This document shows positions 53,915 to 62,930 of a DNA stretch of 64,000 nt, piece by piece; positions within the stretch are counted from its first letter, which is position 1, and every line of letters starts with the position of its first letter. This stretch comes from Clostridium bowmanii (GTDB lineage Bacteria; Bacillota; Clostridia; Clostridiales; Clostridiaceae). Where the stretch lies: NCBI RefSeq assembly GCF_018861315.1, contig NZ_JAHLDL010000008.1, positions 1-64,000 on the forward strand, in the 5' to 3' direction. The notes below the pieces were generated by a model. The model saw only the letters and a list, made by a program, of their open reading frames with translations. It was not told where the DNA came from and did no database searches. Made by a program: the position numbers and the translations under genes.

Positions 53915-55105
53915 ATGATATCTAACAAAATGCAAGATTTGGTAGCTAATAGTTCTATAATAAGAGCTATGTTTGAGGAAGGTAAACGATTATCTAGTAT
54001 TTATGGTGAAGAAAACGTTTTTGATTACAGCATCGGTAATCCTAGTGTTGCACCACCTGAGATTATTAAAATGGAAATCAATAAAATTTTAAATGAAACT
54101 GCTCCTAAACTTGTACATGGGTATATGAATAATTCTGGATATGAAGATGTTAGATCCAAAATTGCTGAATTTCTAAATAAAAAACATAATGTAAATATTT
54201 CACTTGCTAACATAGTTATGACTTGTGGAGCAGCTGGTGGATTAAATATTTTGCTTAAAACATTACTTAACCCTGAGGATGAAGTTATTGTCTTCTCACC
54301 ATTTTTTGGAGAGTATAGAAACTATGTAAATAATTTTGATGGAAATCTAGTAGTGGTTCCTACTAATACTGATACCTTTGAACCTGATATGCAAGCATTA
54401 AAAGATAAAATAAATAGCAAAACAAAAGCAATTATTATAAATTCTCCAAACAATCCAACCGGTGTTATTTATTCTGAAAAAGTTATACAAGACTTATCAA
54501 AATTGCTTTGTGAAAAAGAGGAAGAATTAGGTACAAGCTTATATCTAATATCTGACGAACCATATAGAGAGATAGTTTATGACAATGCTTTTGTTCCATA
54601 TATTATAAAATACTATAAAAATTCCTTTATTGGATATTCATATAGTAAATCGCTATCACTGCCTGGTGAGAGAATCGGGTATGTAGTTGCAAATACAGAT
54701 ATGGATTCCTTTGACGAAATAATGAAATCATTAAATGTGGCCAACAGGATTTTGGGCTTTGTAAATGCACCATCACTTTTCCAGAAGGTTATTTCAAATT
54801 GCCTAGAGGCTGAAGTTGATGTCAGTATATATAAGCGTAACAGAGATATTTTATACAATCATCTTATAAACATAGGTTTTAAATGTGTAAAACCAGAAGG
54901 GGCATTTTATTTATTCATTAAAACACCAATAGCGGATGATATAAAATTCTGCCAGAATGCAAAACAATTTAACCTATTATTAGTACCGGGGTCAGCATTT
55001 GGATGCCCAGGACATGCAAGGTTATCTTATTGCATCGCTTATGATAAAATACAAAATTCCCTACCAGCTTTTGATAAATTAGCTGAATTGTACAATATCA
55101 AATAA
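53915..55105 (+). CDS. PLP-dependent aminotransferase, class I/II (aspartate aminotransferase-like)
   Basis: The protein has 396 residues. Fold type I motifs: YSIGNPSVAPP near the N-terminus, GAAGGLNILLKTLL (phosphate loop), INSPNNPTGVIY (about 177-188), SDEPYREIVY, and the PLP lysine in YSYSKSLSLPGERIGY (about 243-258). The C-terminal RLSYCIAYD contains the carboxylate-binding Arg. Substrate specificity cannot be fixed by eye; aspartate or a branched-chain/aromatic donor is likely. AAAAGGGGACTTTTAAA precedes the ATG. It is monocistronic. Confidence 0.92.
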   Translation: MISNKMQDLVANSSIIRAMFEEGKRLSSIYGEENVFDYSIGNPSVAPPEIIKMEINKILNETAPKLVHGYMNNSGYEDVRSKIAEFLNKKHNVNISLANIVMTCGAAGGLNILLKTLLNPEDEVIVFSPFFGEYRNYVNNFDGNLVVVPTNTDTFEPDMQALKDKINSKTKAIIINSPNNPTGVIYSEKVIQDLSKLLCEKEEELGTSLYLISDEPYREIVYDNAFVPYIIKYYKNSFIGYSYSKSLSLPGERIGYVVANTDMDSFDEIMKSLNVANRILGFVNAPSLFQKVISNCLEAEVDVSIYKRNRDILYNHLINIGFKCVKPEGAFYLFIKTPIADDIKFCQNAKQFNLLLVPGSAFGCPGHARLSYCIAYDKIQNSLPAFDKLAELYNIK

Positions 55106-55139
55106 TTTGATAAATTTCTAATAAACCTTTATATTCTCT

Positions 55140-55196
55140 ATTTAATAAAACAATAGAAATGCTCATATTAAAATATGGGCATTTTTATTGTTTTAT
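55140..55196 (+). terminator. Terminator after the aminotransferase gene
   Basis: AATAAAACAATAGAAATGC and GGCATTTTTATTGTTTTATT form a long, mostly complementary stem. It can act in both directions. In the following 350 bp (to 55546) I see only a poorly supported minus-strand frame of under 40 codons. Confidence 0.75.
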
Positions 55197-55546
55197 TGCC
55201 TTAGAATTTTTCCTTATCCAATCTCTAATTTCCTGAAATCCTACCTTAAATAATTTATTTCACTCCCTGCATTTAAACTTAGCATTGATATATTTCATAG
55301 TTATGCTTGACCCCTCCCATTACTTTCTGAAATACCTATTATCTCGCTAGTTATAGAATACTCTTGCATCAAATCATCACCTTTTAAAATATTGTTCCCC
55401 TCTTTCTCACTACTCACCTTTAGATTGCGTATATTTATTTTTTATATGCGAACACTAGGCACATAAAAATAAACTTTCATAGCATAGAATATTATATTCA
55501 TACTTTCACTATATATACTAACCTTTCAATGGAGGTGTTTACATTG

Positions 55547-55948
55547 ATGCTTTTTATAAAAACCTATACATATGAAAATATAAAATATAAGCTTTTAATA
55601 TTATATCTGCTGAATGTAACAGATATATTATTCACTGTTTTACTTCTTTCTACAGGCTTATTTGCGGAGGCAAACTTCTTAATGGTAAAAGCAATACAAA
55701 GCCCATCCACTAGTTTTATATTAAAAATTGTGCTTCCAGCCGTTTTATTGTTATATATATACATTAGAATGAAAAATGCAAGTGAACTTCAATTAAAACA
55801 ATCTAACATTATTCTTAATATTATTACTGGTGTTTATATTCTGATCAATATTTTTCATTTAATATGGTTTTTTCTATTTCTCTTCACTCAGAATATACCT
55901 AAATTTGAGAGTGCTATAATTGGAAGACTTTATCAAAATATGATATAA
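55547..55948 (+). CDS. DUF5658 membrane protein
   Basis: This 133-residue protein has three to four hydrophobic segments. It contains LLILYLLNVTDILFTVLLLSTGLFAEANFLM, the TD...G...EANP-like signature of DUF5658 proteins. GGAGGTG lies 9 nt before ATG 55547. TTG at 55544 is an alternative, and the ATG at 55529 overlaps the ribosome site. Function unknown. Confidence 0.75.
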   Translation: MLFIKTYTYENIKYKLLILYLLNVTDILFTVLLLSTGLFAEANFLMVKAIQSPSTSFILKIVLPAVLLLYIYIRMKNASELQLKQSNIILNIITGVYILINIFHLIWFFLFLFTQNIPKFESAIIGRLYQNMI

Positions 55949-56031
55949 TAATAGAAATATGTTTACTGCCAACTATCCTAAATGGATATAGTCTATTTAC
56001 TAAAAATTCATAAATTTCAGGAGGTAAGTTA

Positions 56032-57144
56032 ATGAACAAATCAAAAGTATATTTTACAAACTTAAGAACAAAGCCAGGGTGTAATCTATTAGATAAGCTT
56101 CAAAAACTTGTGGTAGAGGCTGGAATTAAAAATATTGACTTCAAAGATAAATTTGTAGCTGTAAAAATTCATTTTGGAGAGCCAGGAAATCTTTCCTACA
56201 TAAGACCAAACTATGCTGCGAGTATTGTCAAACTTATTAAAGAACTTGGTGGTAAACCTTTCCTTACAGATTCAAACACCTTATACTCTGGAAGAAGACA
56301 TAATGCAATAGACCATATTGAAGCTGCTATGGAAAATGGTTTTAATCCCATTTCTGTTGGATGTAACTTAATAATAGCAGATGGTTTAAAGGGTGGAGAT
56401 TATAGGGAAATTCCCATCAACCAAAAACATTGCAAGACTGCTAAAATTGGTTCAGCCATTGCAGATTCAGATATAATTATTTCTATGACACATTTTAAAG
56501 GCCATGAAATGACAGGCTTTGGTGGAGCATTAAAGAACTTAGGTATGGGCTCCGGTTCTGTTGGTGGAAAACTTGAAATGCATTCTGCCTCTAAGCCTTT
56601 TATGAAATCAAAGAACTGTGTAAGTTGTGGAATGTGTATTAAGAATTGTCTACACGAGGCAATAACTTTTGATGAAAACAAAAAAGCAACCATAGATTAT
56701 GATAAGTGTATAGGCTGTGGCCAATGCGTTGCAGTATGTCGTTTTGACTCAGCAACAATAAAATGGAATGAATCTGCTGATAGTGCTAATGAAAAAATTG
56801 CAGAATATACTTATGCTGTTATTAAAGACAAACCAAATTTTCATATTAGCTTTATTATGAATGTTTCCCCTAATTGTGATTGTTCACCAGAAAACGATGT
56901 GGCAATTGTTCCAGATATAGGTATGGCTGCTTCCTTTGATCCAGTAGCATTAGATAAGGCCTGCGTTGATATGGTTAACAATGCAACTGCATTAAATTCG
57001 ACGGAGCTTTCTGATAGACATTATCATGAAGGACAAGATAAATTTTCTCATATACATCCTGATACAAATTGGAAAGTCGGACTAGACCATGCAAAAGCTA
57101 TTGGCATCGGTACTGACGAATATGAGCTAGTAATAGTTAAATAG
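56032..57144 (+). CDS. DUF362 protein with two 4Fe-4S clusters
   Basis: The protein has 370 residues. An N-terminal DUF362 domain (VYFTNLRTK, VKIHFGEPGNLSYIRPN, DSNTLYSGRRHNAIDH, SMTHFKGHEMTGFGGALKNLGMG) flanks a ferredoxin module at about 190-235 with CVSCGMCIKNCLHEA and CIGCGQCVAVCRF. The end (DPDTNWKVGLDHAKAIGIG) returns to DUF362. Proteins of this type are presumed redox enzymes or metal-centre handling proteins in anaerobes, with no defined reaction. AGGAGGTAAGTTA precedes the ATG. Confidence 0.92.
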   Translation: MNKSKVYFTNLRTKPGCNLLDKLQKLVVEAGIKNIDFKDKFVAVKIHFGEPGNLSYIRPNYAASIVKLIKELGGKPFLTDSNTLYSGRRHNAIDHIEAAMENGFNPISVGCNLIIADGLKGGDYREIPINQKHCKTAKIGSAIADSDIIISMTHFKGHEMTGFGGALKNLGMGSGSVGGKLEMHSASKPFMKSKNCVSCGMCIKNCLHEAITFDENKKATIDYDKCIGCGQCVAVCRFDSATIKWNESADSANEKIAEYTYAVIKDKPNFHISFIMNVSPNCDCSPENDVAIVPDIGMAASFDPVALDKACVDMVNNATALNSTELSDRHYHEGQDKFSHIHPDTNWKVGLDHAKAIGIGTDEYELVIVK

Positions 57145-57182
57145 AAAAGAAAAAAAGGATATATTACGCGTATTGTAATACG

Positions 57183-57230
57183 ATTAATGCATTCACTTCG
57201 CTAAGAACTACTAATTTTATTTTTAATTGT
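57183..57230. repeat. Segment shared with 34155-34200
   Basis: It contains ATTAATGCATTCACTTCGCT followed by AAGAACTACTAATTTTATTT, nearly identical to the block beside element copy 2. It lies about 70-110 bp from the distal end of copy 3. Confidence 0.5.
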
Positions 57231-57300
57231 AGATAAATTCCTCATATACACCCCATAACGTAATATCTATTGGACTGCTTAAAATAATAGCAAAATACTG

Positions 57301-57592
57301 AGTTTTAAATTTCTCCGGAGTGACTTGCGACACGAAGCGAAGAAACTATTGAAATTGCATTTAGAAATTTTTCTTTTGAGAATATAAAATTCTCGTAAGC
57401 CTGACAGGATGTCAGGCTAGTGAACCCGAGGCAGGACGCCGAGTGTGAACGCATAACAATTAATAATTGTTATGTTCCCCAGAGAACTACCCAGAGGATA
57501 GAGAATTTTATGTGATCAAAAGATTAGAATTTCTTAATGGAATTTCTAGTTTTTAGTTCGTGATTGCAAGGCATGCAGGAGATATTCTACAC
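57301..57592 (-). repeat. Stop-codon-proximal palindromic element, copy 3 (after truA)
   Basis: About 292 bp. Outer arms AAATTTCTCCGGAGTGACTT and GCAAGGCATGCAGGAGATAT correspond to those of copies 1 and 2. The core hairpins are changed in both arms: GCCTGACAGGATGTCAGGC replaces the GCCGCC/GGCGGC stem, and GGC-AGGAC-GCC replaces GCC-AGGAC-GGC. An extra palindrome (57452-57480) is inserted next to the core. It starts 10 nt after the truA stop. Confidence 0.8.
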
Positions 57593-57602
57593 TTATTTAT
57601 TC

Positions 57603-58343
57603 TTAATATTCAACATTTCTCAATGATAACCCCTTTGATTTAGCCATTAAAGTATATTTTGACTCTGTTTTTTCAGTTAACAATGTCTCTATATCCTCTA
57701 CCTCAAGCTTACCTTCCCCTATATCTAAAAGGCTAGCTATAATAATCCTTACCATATTCCATAAGAAATCATCAGCATTAATCTCTATCTCAACCATTCC
57801 ATTTTTATCTGTTATGTTTATGTAATTAATAGTTTTAGTAGTGGATTTATTATTATTATCTGTTACAGTAGCAAACCCTTGAAAGTCATGACACCCAACT
57901 AAAATTTCCGCTGCAATTCTCATTTCTTCCAAATTTAGATTAGCCTCACTGTGATACACATATTTTCTATTAAATACATTTCTAAACTCATTAATATTAA
58001 TCTTATACACATAAGTAATTGATTTTATGTTAAATCCAGCATGAAATCTTTCACTTGCTTCCACCATAGATTTCACTGTTATATCTTCTGGTAAAAATTC
58101 ATAAAGATAATCCAAAATTGCGTCAATACTTAAATCAGAATTAATATGAAAGTTTGCAGTATAATTTTCAGCATGTACCCCTACATCAGTTCGCGCGCAG
58201 CCTTCAACCTCAATATCTTCACTTGCCATTTTAGATAATACACTTTGAATTTTACCTTGCACCGTTAAGTCATTATCCTGTTGCTTTTGCCATCCTTTAT
58301 ATCTACTTCCATCATATGCTAATATCATCTTTAAATTTTTCAT
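57603..58343 (-). CDS. truA: tRNA pseudouridine(38-40) synthase
   Basis: The protein has 246 residues. It begins MKNLKMILAYDGSRYKGWQKQ, and the catalytic aspartate lies in EGCARTDVGVHAENYTANF (about residue 53). HDFQGFATV and FLWNMVRIIIASLLDIGEGKL are TruA signatures. It modifies uridines 38-40 of the anticodon stem. GAGGCGG lies about 12 nt before the ATG. It is monocistronic, with the palindromic element at its 3' end. Confidence 0.96.
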   Translation of the reverse strand: MKNLKMILAYDGSRYKGWQKQQDNDLTVQGKIQSVLSKMASEDIEVEGCARTDVGVHAENYTANFHINSDLSIDAILDYLYEFLPEDITVKSMVEASERFHAGFNIKSITYVYKININEFRNVFNRKYVYHSEANLNLEEMRIAAEILVGCHDFQGFATVTDNNNKSTTKTINYINITDKNGMVEIEINADDFLWNMVRIIIASLLDIGEGKLEVEDIETLLTEKTESKYTLMAKSKGLSLRNVEY

Positions 58344-58494
58344 ATATATTTATCCGCCTCTAACTTATTCGATTATTCATGATTTAATTTTACCCCATGA
58401 ACACTTTAATTATAACTTTTCTATTAGAATAAAGCTATTACATTTTTCTCTTTCGAGGCAACAAACGATAACACCATTTGCAGTGGATCATTAC

Positions 58495-58705
58495 TTATGC
58501 ATAATTGCAATTTCTATACACCCTTGGTGAAACCCCCACTATTGCTTTGAAAGCCCTACTAAAATGACTTTGATCATAAAATAGTGCTTTAAATATTTCC
58601 ACTGGATTTACAAATGTCTTCACTTCTAAGGAAATACAATTAAACAAGGGGATAATCTTAGCACCTATGTAATTTAGAATATTTAAATTATAGGTTTTAT
58701 TTCTT
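58495..58705 (-). pseudogene. C-terminal remnant of an AraC-family regulator
   Basis: On the minus strand a frame without a start codon reads ...VNPVEIFKALFYDQSHFSRAF, then KAIVGVSPRVYRNCNYA-stop (58495). This is the second helix-turn-helix of AraC proteins (DQSHFSRAFK...G.SP..YR). Upstream the frame becomes low-similarity sequence and ends at a stop. It is a relic, with no intact gene. The rest of 58344-58835 is AT-rich without other features. Confidence 0.65.
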
Positions 58706-58835
58706 CAGAAACAATAAAAACATAATAAACTTTTAATTCAAATTGATAACTTTATAATAAGATTTGAACAAATATGTTTTTTAAACTGTTATACTGAAAC
58801 TATAAATAAATTTTTATCTTTTTAGGGGGAAAACA

Positions 58836-59102
58836 ATGATTACAACAATTGGCTTTATGGCCGCAGCATTTACAACACTATCCTTTTTACCACAAGCAAT
58901 TAAAGTAATAAAAACTAAAAACACTTCTGGAATTTCCTTTAGCATGTACCTTATGTTTACCATAGGAGTTTTCTTATGGCTTGTATATGGAATTTATACA
59001 AGACAAGCATCTGTAGCACTCGCCAATGCTATAACACTTGTATTTGCATTAATAATTTTAAAACATACTTTTGACGATTTAAAAAAAGCTAAGAAAGCTT
59101 AA
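58836..59102 (+). CDS. SemiSWEET-type sugar transporter (PQ-loop)
   Basis: The protein has 88 residues and three membrane segments. The PQ-loop motif is LSFLPQAIKVIKTKNTSGIS (residues 16-35), followed by FTIGVFLWLVYGIY. SemiSWEETs dimerise to form a small sugar uniporter. AGGGGGAAAACA precedes the ATG. A hairpin after the gene (GAAATAAAACCA / TGGTTTTATTTC, about 59110-59152) serves as terminator. Confidence 0.9.
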   Translation: MITTIGFMAAAFTTLSFLPQAIKVIKTKNTSGISFSMYLMFTIGVFLWLVYGIYTRQASVALANAITLVFALIILKHTFDDLKKAKKA

Positions 59103-59109
59103 GTATAAT

Positions 59110-59156
59110 AAGAAATAAAACCATTCTCCTAAAAGGATGCTGGTTTTATTTCTTTT
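59110..59156 (+). terminator. Terminator after the SemiSWEET gene
   Basis: AAGAAATAAAACCA and TGGTTTTATTTCTT with an inner TCCT/AGGA stem; T-rich sequence follows. Confidence 0.8.
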
Positions 59157-59174
59157 CTTCTACACCTATATCAA

Positions 59175-59288
59175 GTATGAACTTTCTACGCAGTGACTTG
59201 CAATAAGAAGCGCAGAAACTATTGAAATTTCTTAATCAAATTTCCAGTTTCAAGTTCTGTTGCAAGGCACGCAGGAGAAAGTTTATAC
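59175..59288 (-). repeat. Stop-codon-proximal palindromic element, copy 4, short form (after the vWA gene)
   Basis: About 114 bp. Outer arms GTATGAACTTTCT / AGAAAGTTTATAC pair, next arms CTTGCAATAAGAA / TTCTGTTGCAAG pair, and the GC-rich core is absent. It begins 8 nt after the stop codon at 59297. The outer arm differs from copies 1 and 2 on both sides, preserving pairing. Confidence 0.8.
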
Positions 59289-59296
59289 TTTGCCTG

Positions 59297-60661
59297 TTAG
59301 TAAATTGGTTCGTGATTATTCCCGGAAAAACCATCTACCATTACATCTAGCCTATCCTCAGTATCTTCTTTTATTTCTACAGGTTTTAGTTTTTTTACTG
59401 TACCAAAAGGTTCACTTAATGAAAGTTTATCTCCACTTCCTGATATAACCCACAGTGTTTTATAGCCTTTAGGAGTTACCCCTAGGTTTACTTCACCCTT
59501 TCCATCTGTAAAATATATTAATATGTTTGTATCAGTATTATTTACATAATCAAAAACCGGAGTAAACTTTGTACCTCCACCTGCAATAGAACGTTCACGT
59601 ACACTACTTACGGATTTCACCTTGTATGCTTGTCTTATTTCTGTATCGCATTCAAGCAATGTTATTTCATGTTTATAAGTTTTTACAATATTAAAAACTT
59701 CTTTTATTGCTCCATGAAATTCCTCATCACTTATGCTACCACTTATATCTATAGCCAGGGTAATCCTAGCTGTATGCCCTCTAAGTTCTCCCCTTAAATC
59801 TAATCTATTAGGTTGACGTCTACTTCTTCTTGTAATAGTCTTTTTTCTGTCACCTTCTAATGTTCCCATCATTTTTTTCAGATACATATTCCAAGGAATT
59901 TCAGCTTTTTTACCTGAAAGTCCCTTAAGCATGCCCTCCAAATAAAGAGGAACTGCACCTTTATCAGATAGTCTTACAAATTTTTCGGTAAAATTTTTGA
60001 GTGTATCCTCGTCCATTTCTGTGGATTCTTCCCACATGTCATGAGTTTTAGAAGCATCATATTCTTTTTCTATGTGAGAATCCTTAGAATCATCTTGCTG
60101 ACTCTCATCTTTTTCCTCTAATAAATTTAGAGCCATTTGAATTTTATCAGTATAATACTCCATGGCCATATAAGGCTCCATATTTAAACTATACTTAAAA
60201 TTTATACTATCTAAAGTTGTAGCAAAATGTGGAAGTTCCTTTAGATGTTGATTCACCACTATATCCATTGCCAAATTAATAGCCAAGGTACTATATTTTA
60301 CTTTAAGCACCCTTGCACGGTTTAAATGAAATGATAATATGTGATAAATTTCATGTTTAATAGTGCTTTTCATTTGGTCTCCTGTAAGATTTAAAAAAAT
60401 ATAGGGATTGAAGTAAATTACATATTTAGATAGTTTAAAATTTACAGCTGTAGGCGAGCTTATATCATATTTTATCTCTCTAGACATTTGCAGAAGAAAA
60501 TATCCATAAAAGTTTTCATTATCTTCTATAAGCATAAAATTAACCATGGTAACAAGCTTCAAAAAATCTTCATTAAAATTCTTTGGCATGTTTTCATCAA
60601 TTTTCACATTAGAAATCTCGTCATAAAGCGAGCTTTTAAGGCTTTCAAATATTTTTCCCAT
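59297..60661 (-). CDS. DUF2201/vWA-like protein (metallopeptidase-like N-terminus)
   Basis: The protein has 454 residues. Residues 30-260 are a DUF2201 domain with an HEIYH zinc-type motif (about 102-106; STIKHEIYHILSFHLNRA) and a MAMEYYTDKIQ block. Residues 300-440 are a vWA-like domain with the MIDAS start LAIDISGSIS (D-x-S-x-S) and GGTKFTPVFDY, and YFTDGKGE supplies the last MIDAS Asp. It is last in an operon after a MoxR-type ATPase and a repeat protein, with 8 nt between the stop of the ATPase gene and its ATG. MoxR-vWA pairs act in metal insertion or complex remodelling. The substrate here is unknown. Confidence 0.88.
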   Translation of the reverse strand: MGKIFESLKSSLYDEISNVKIDENMPKNFNEDFLKLVTMVNFMLIEDNENFYGYFLLQMSREIKYDISSPTAVNFKLSKYVIYFNPYIFLNLTGDQMKSTIKHEIYHILSFHLNRARVLKVKYSTLAINLAMDIVVNQHLKELPHFATTLDSINFKYSLNMEPYMAMEYYTDKIQMALNLLEEKDESQQDDSKDSHIEKEYDASKTHDMWEESTEMDEDTLKNFTEKFVRLSDKGAVPLYLEGMLKGLSGKKAEIPWNMYLKKMMGTLEGDRKKTITRRSRRQPNRLDLRGELRGHTARITLAIDISGSISDEEFHGAIKEVFNIVKTYKHEITLLECDTEIRQAYKVKSVSSVRERSIAGGGTKFTPVFDYVNNTDTNILIYFTDGKGEVNLGVTPKGYKTLWVISGSGDKLSLSEPFGTVKKLKPVEIKEDTEDRLDVMVDGFSGNNHEPIY

Positions 60662-60669
60662 ACTATCAC

Positions 60670-61788
60670 CTAGCCTTTTATTTCATTATAAGCCTTAAAA
60701 TACATTTCAATGAAAGCTTCATTTTCTAAACATAACTTATAGACACTAGAATAACTTTCCTTAATATCCTGCATAATTCCTATACCTAGATCAACAGGAT
60801 ATATTTTTAAAAATTCTACAAATCTTTCTATATCACTATTCAAAATTTCTTTTCTATTTAAAGTATGTAAAATATTCTTAGCAATTAAATATAATCTGGT
60901 GTGGCTTTCTTTTTTTACTTTTGAAATAACTTCTTGTGATAACTTTGAATGTGCAAATACCTCTTCATAAGAAATTAGTGGTTCATTATTCTCCTCTGTA
61001 AAAGCCATAAACTCATGTGCAATTCTATCCCCTAAATTTCCTTTTATAATATTCAAAAGTATTCTTTTAGGAATCTTATTTTCACCTTTTTTATATATTT
61101 TATAGGTTTTAGATACTCTTTCAAAGCTTCTAGGGGTCGCTCTTATTTGCTCATCCTTTAACGTGTTCTGTAAGTATTCTGGGAAAGTAGATATAAATTC
61201 TATAACCTTTTGCTCCAAGTTATTTTCAATAGCCCAGCTCAGCCAAGCTTTAGAATCACTTTCCATATCAAGCCAAACAAATCTATTTTCCTGTGCTGAG
61301 TCCATATCAACTACTTGATAATCAACATCATCTCCGTATTTACTAGAAGGGTTCATTGCAGCTAAGATTTTCACTTTATCACTAAGCTCATATCCATTTA
61401 TATCTCTATTTAGTATAAGATTCATAAGTTCTTGTTGCACAGTATGCTCACAGCGATTTATTTCATCAATAAATAAAAACACTTCTTTACCATCCCGTAT
61501 CAAGTTATCTATTTCCTGTAGCTTTGTGTGAATAGCATAAACAGTACTTTTTTTACTAACAACCATACCTCTATCATTCTTAAAACTATAGTCCTCAACA
61601 GTTGGAAGACCACCTATTTCCCCTTCTTTTAGAAGGTTACCATCTATAACAACTAAGCTCCAGCCTCTCTTTTCTGCCAGTTCTTTAGCTAGAGCAGTTT
61701 TTCCTATTCCACTTTCTCCTACAACTATTGGGACTTCATCCGTTTCTATAACAAGTTCTACACTTAGCAAAGTATCCTTAAAATTCAT
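60670..61788 (-). CDS. MoxR-like AAA+ ATPase
   Basis: The protein has 372 residues. Walker A is GESGIGKTALA (about 23-33), Walker B is VFLFIDEINRCEHTVQQELMNLIL (about 102-125), sensor 1 is KILAAMNPSSKYG, and the arginine region is in EQIRATPRSFERVSKTY. A C-terminal helical domain follows. It lies 13 nt after the repeat-protein gene and 8 nt before the vWA gene. The set is a typical chaperone-like MoxR-vWA system with an extra partner. Confidence 0.9.
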   Translation of the reverse strand: MNFKDTLLSVELVIETDEVPIVVGESGIGKTALAKELAEKRGWSLVVIDGNLLKEGEIGGLPTVEDYSFKNDRGMVVSKKSTVYAIHTKLQEIDNLIRDGKEVFLFIDEINRCEHTVQQELMNLILNRDINGYELSDKVKILAAMNPSSKYGDDVDYQVVDMDSAQENRFVWLDMESDSKAWLSWAIENNLEQKVIEFISTFPEYLQNTLKDEQIRATPRSFERVSKTYKIYKKGENKIPKRILLNIIKGNLGDRIAHEFMAFTEENNEPLISYEEVFAHSKLSQEVISKVKKESHTRLYLIAKNILHTLNRKEILNSDIERFVEFLKIYPVDLGIGIMQDIKESYSSVYKLCLENEAFIEMYFKAYNEIKG

Positions 61789-61801
61789 AATTTATCTCCT
61801 C

Positions 61802-62605
61802 TTATACCATCTTCAGCTTTTCGTCCACTGCTATTCTTTTACATTGTTTACTACCATATTTATAAATAAAAATGGTTTTGTCCACCGATATATTCCCATG
61901 TTTTTCACTTATGCTTTCACAATTTATAAAATCTCTAACATATTTATCTGGTACATCTTCTTTAGATAATACTTCTTTAAAAGCCATCTCAACAGCATCT
62001 ATTGATAGATCATTAATAAAATATTTCATTACTAAAGCATTATGCTTTAAAAACAATATTTTCTTAGCTTCATCCAAATCTGAAATGAACTTTATAGCAC
62101 CTTCATTTTCAGTAATAGCCAATATTTCTGCATTTACTGTTGCATTTTCTATATATCTTAAGGTCTCATAATTTTTTTCTATAGCTAGAAGTTGTATTTC
62201 CTCAATTGGGTTGTCTATAAATCTTATAGAGTCATAATCTTTTTCTATAGCTAATTTTTGTAATAGGGCGCTAGGGCTTTTCGCATATTTTATTGCGTAC
62301 CCCTTTTGCTCAATGCCCACTTTTATCAATTCTTCTGAAGGATTTTCGATAAAATCTAAAGTATTCCAAAGCTTTGACACAACATATTTTTTCATATCAT
62401 AAGTTGGGTTTTCTATAAACTCAATGGCCATAGAATTGCTTTTTATTGCCATGTCCTGCATTTCTTTTGTAGGATTTTTTATATAACGTATCATTATACC
62501 ATCTTTTTTTATAGCCCTAAGTTTCATTTCATCGCTAGGATTTTCAATGTTTTTTATAATAATTGGGTTACTATCTATCATTTGAAGAACTTTATCTTCT
62601 TTCAT
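61802..62605 (-). CDS. Protein of about ten 22-residue helical repeats (DUF4116-like)
   Basis: This 267-residue protein consists of tandem repeats of about 21-23 residues. The consensus is roughly AI-x-x-[DN]-x-x-x-I-[RK]-[YF]-I-x-NP-[ST]-x-E-[ML], for example GIMIRYIKNPTKEMQDMAI and SMAIEFIENPTYDMKKYV. About eight clear units span residues 10-185; the last 80 residues differ (CESISEKHGNISVDKTIFIYKY). Such repeats form curved helical scaffolds for protein binding. AGAGGTGTATTTTT precedes the ATG. As first gene of the MoxR-vWA operon it is a plausible adaptor or substrate. Confidence 0.75.
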   Translation of the reverse strand: MKEDKVLQMIDSNPIIIKNIENPSDEMKLRAIKKDGIMIRYIKNPTKEMQDMAIKSNSMAIEFIENPTYDMKKYVVSKLWNTLDFIENPSEELIKVGIEQKGYAIKYAKSPSALLQKLAIEKDYDSIRFIDNPIEEIQLLAIEKNYETLRYIENATVNAEILAITENEGAIKFISDLDEAKKILFLKHNALVMKYFINDLSIDAVEMAFKEVLSKEDVPDKYVRDFINCESISEKHGNISVDKTIFIYKYGSKQCKRIAVDEKLKMV

Positions 62606-62779
62606 AAAAATACACCTCTATATTAGGCATTTTCAAAATGCAATTAATCATTATTCTATTTTTTGAAAGAGCCTTATTAATTTAAAACAATTATAATTAT
62701 ACCATAAAAAAGGAAAGCATAAATAATTGTTATCCGTTCCCAACAAATTAAGTTAATTTTTTTAGTTTAAAGTTTAATT

Positions 62780-62866
62780 AGTTATTAACCGTCCCCACTC
62801 AATCGCACTCAATCGCACTCATTTGTGCATCTGCATCCATCTGCATCTGATTGAGTTAAGTTATTA
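62780..62866. repeat. Short tandem and inverted repeats upstream of the MoxR operon
   Basis: ACTCAATCGC is repeated in tandem (about 62796-62817). GCATCTGCATCCATCTGCATCTG follows as two overlapping units, and GATTGAGT closes an inverted repeat with ACTCAATC. A weak match to the GTTATGTTCCC palindrome family lies at 62722-62741. No gene is visible in 62606-62900. Confidence 0.5.
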
Positions 62867-62898
62867 ACTAATACTCACTTTTAATTATTTTATAAAAA

Positions 62899-62926
62899 TA
62901 AAAAAAAGAGATATTTCTATCTCTTT
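62899..62926 (-). terminator. Terminator of the minus-strand ncRNA
   Basis: On the minus strand AAAGAGATA / TATCTCTTT forms a 9-bp stem followed by eight T. Confidence 0.85.
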
Positions 62927-62930
62927 CCTA

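Noticed and set aside
55200-55440. Short minus-strand frame (under 40 codons) ending near 55312
   Set aside because: Weak start context, low-complexity surroundings and no recognisable motif; not enough to call a gene.
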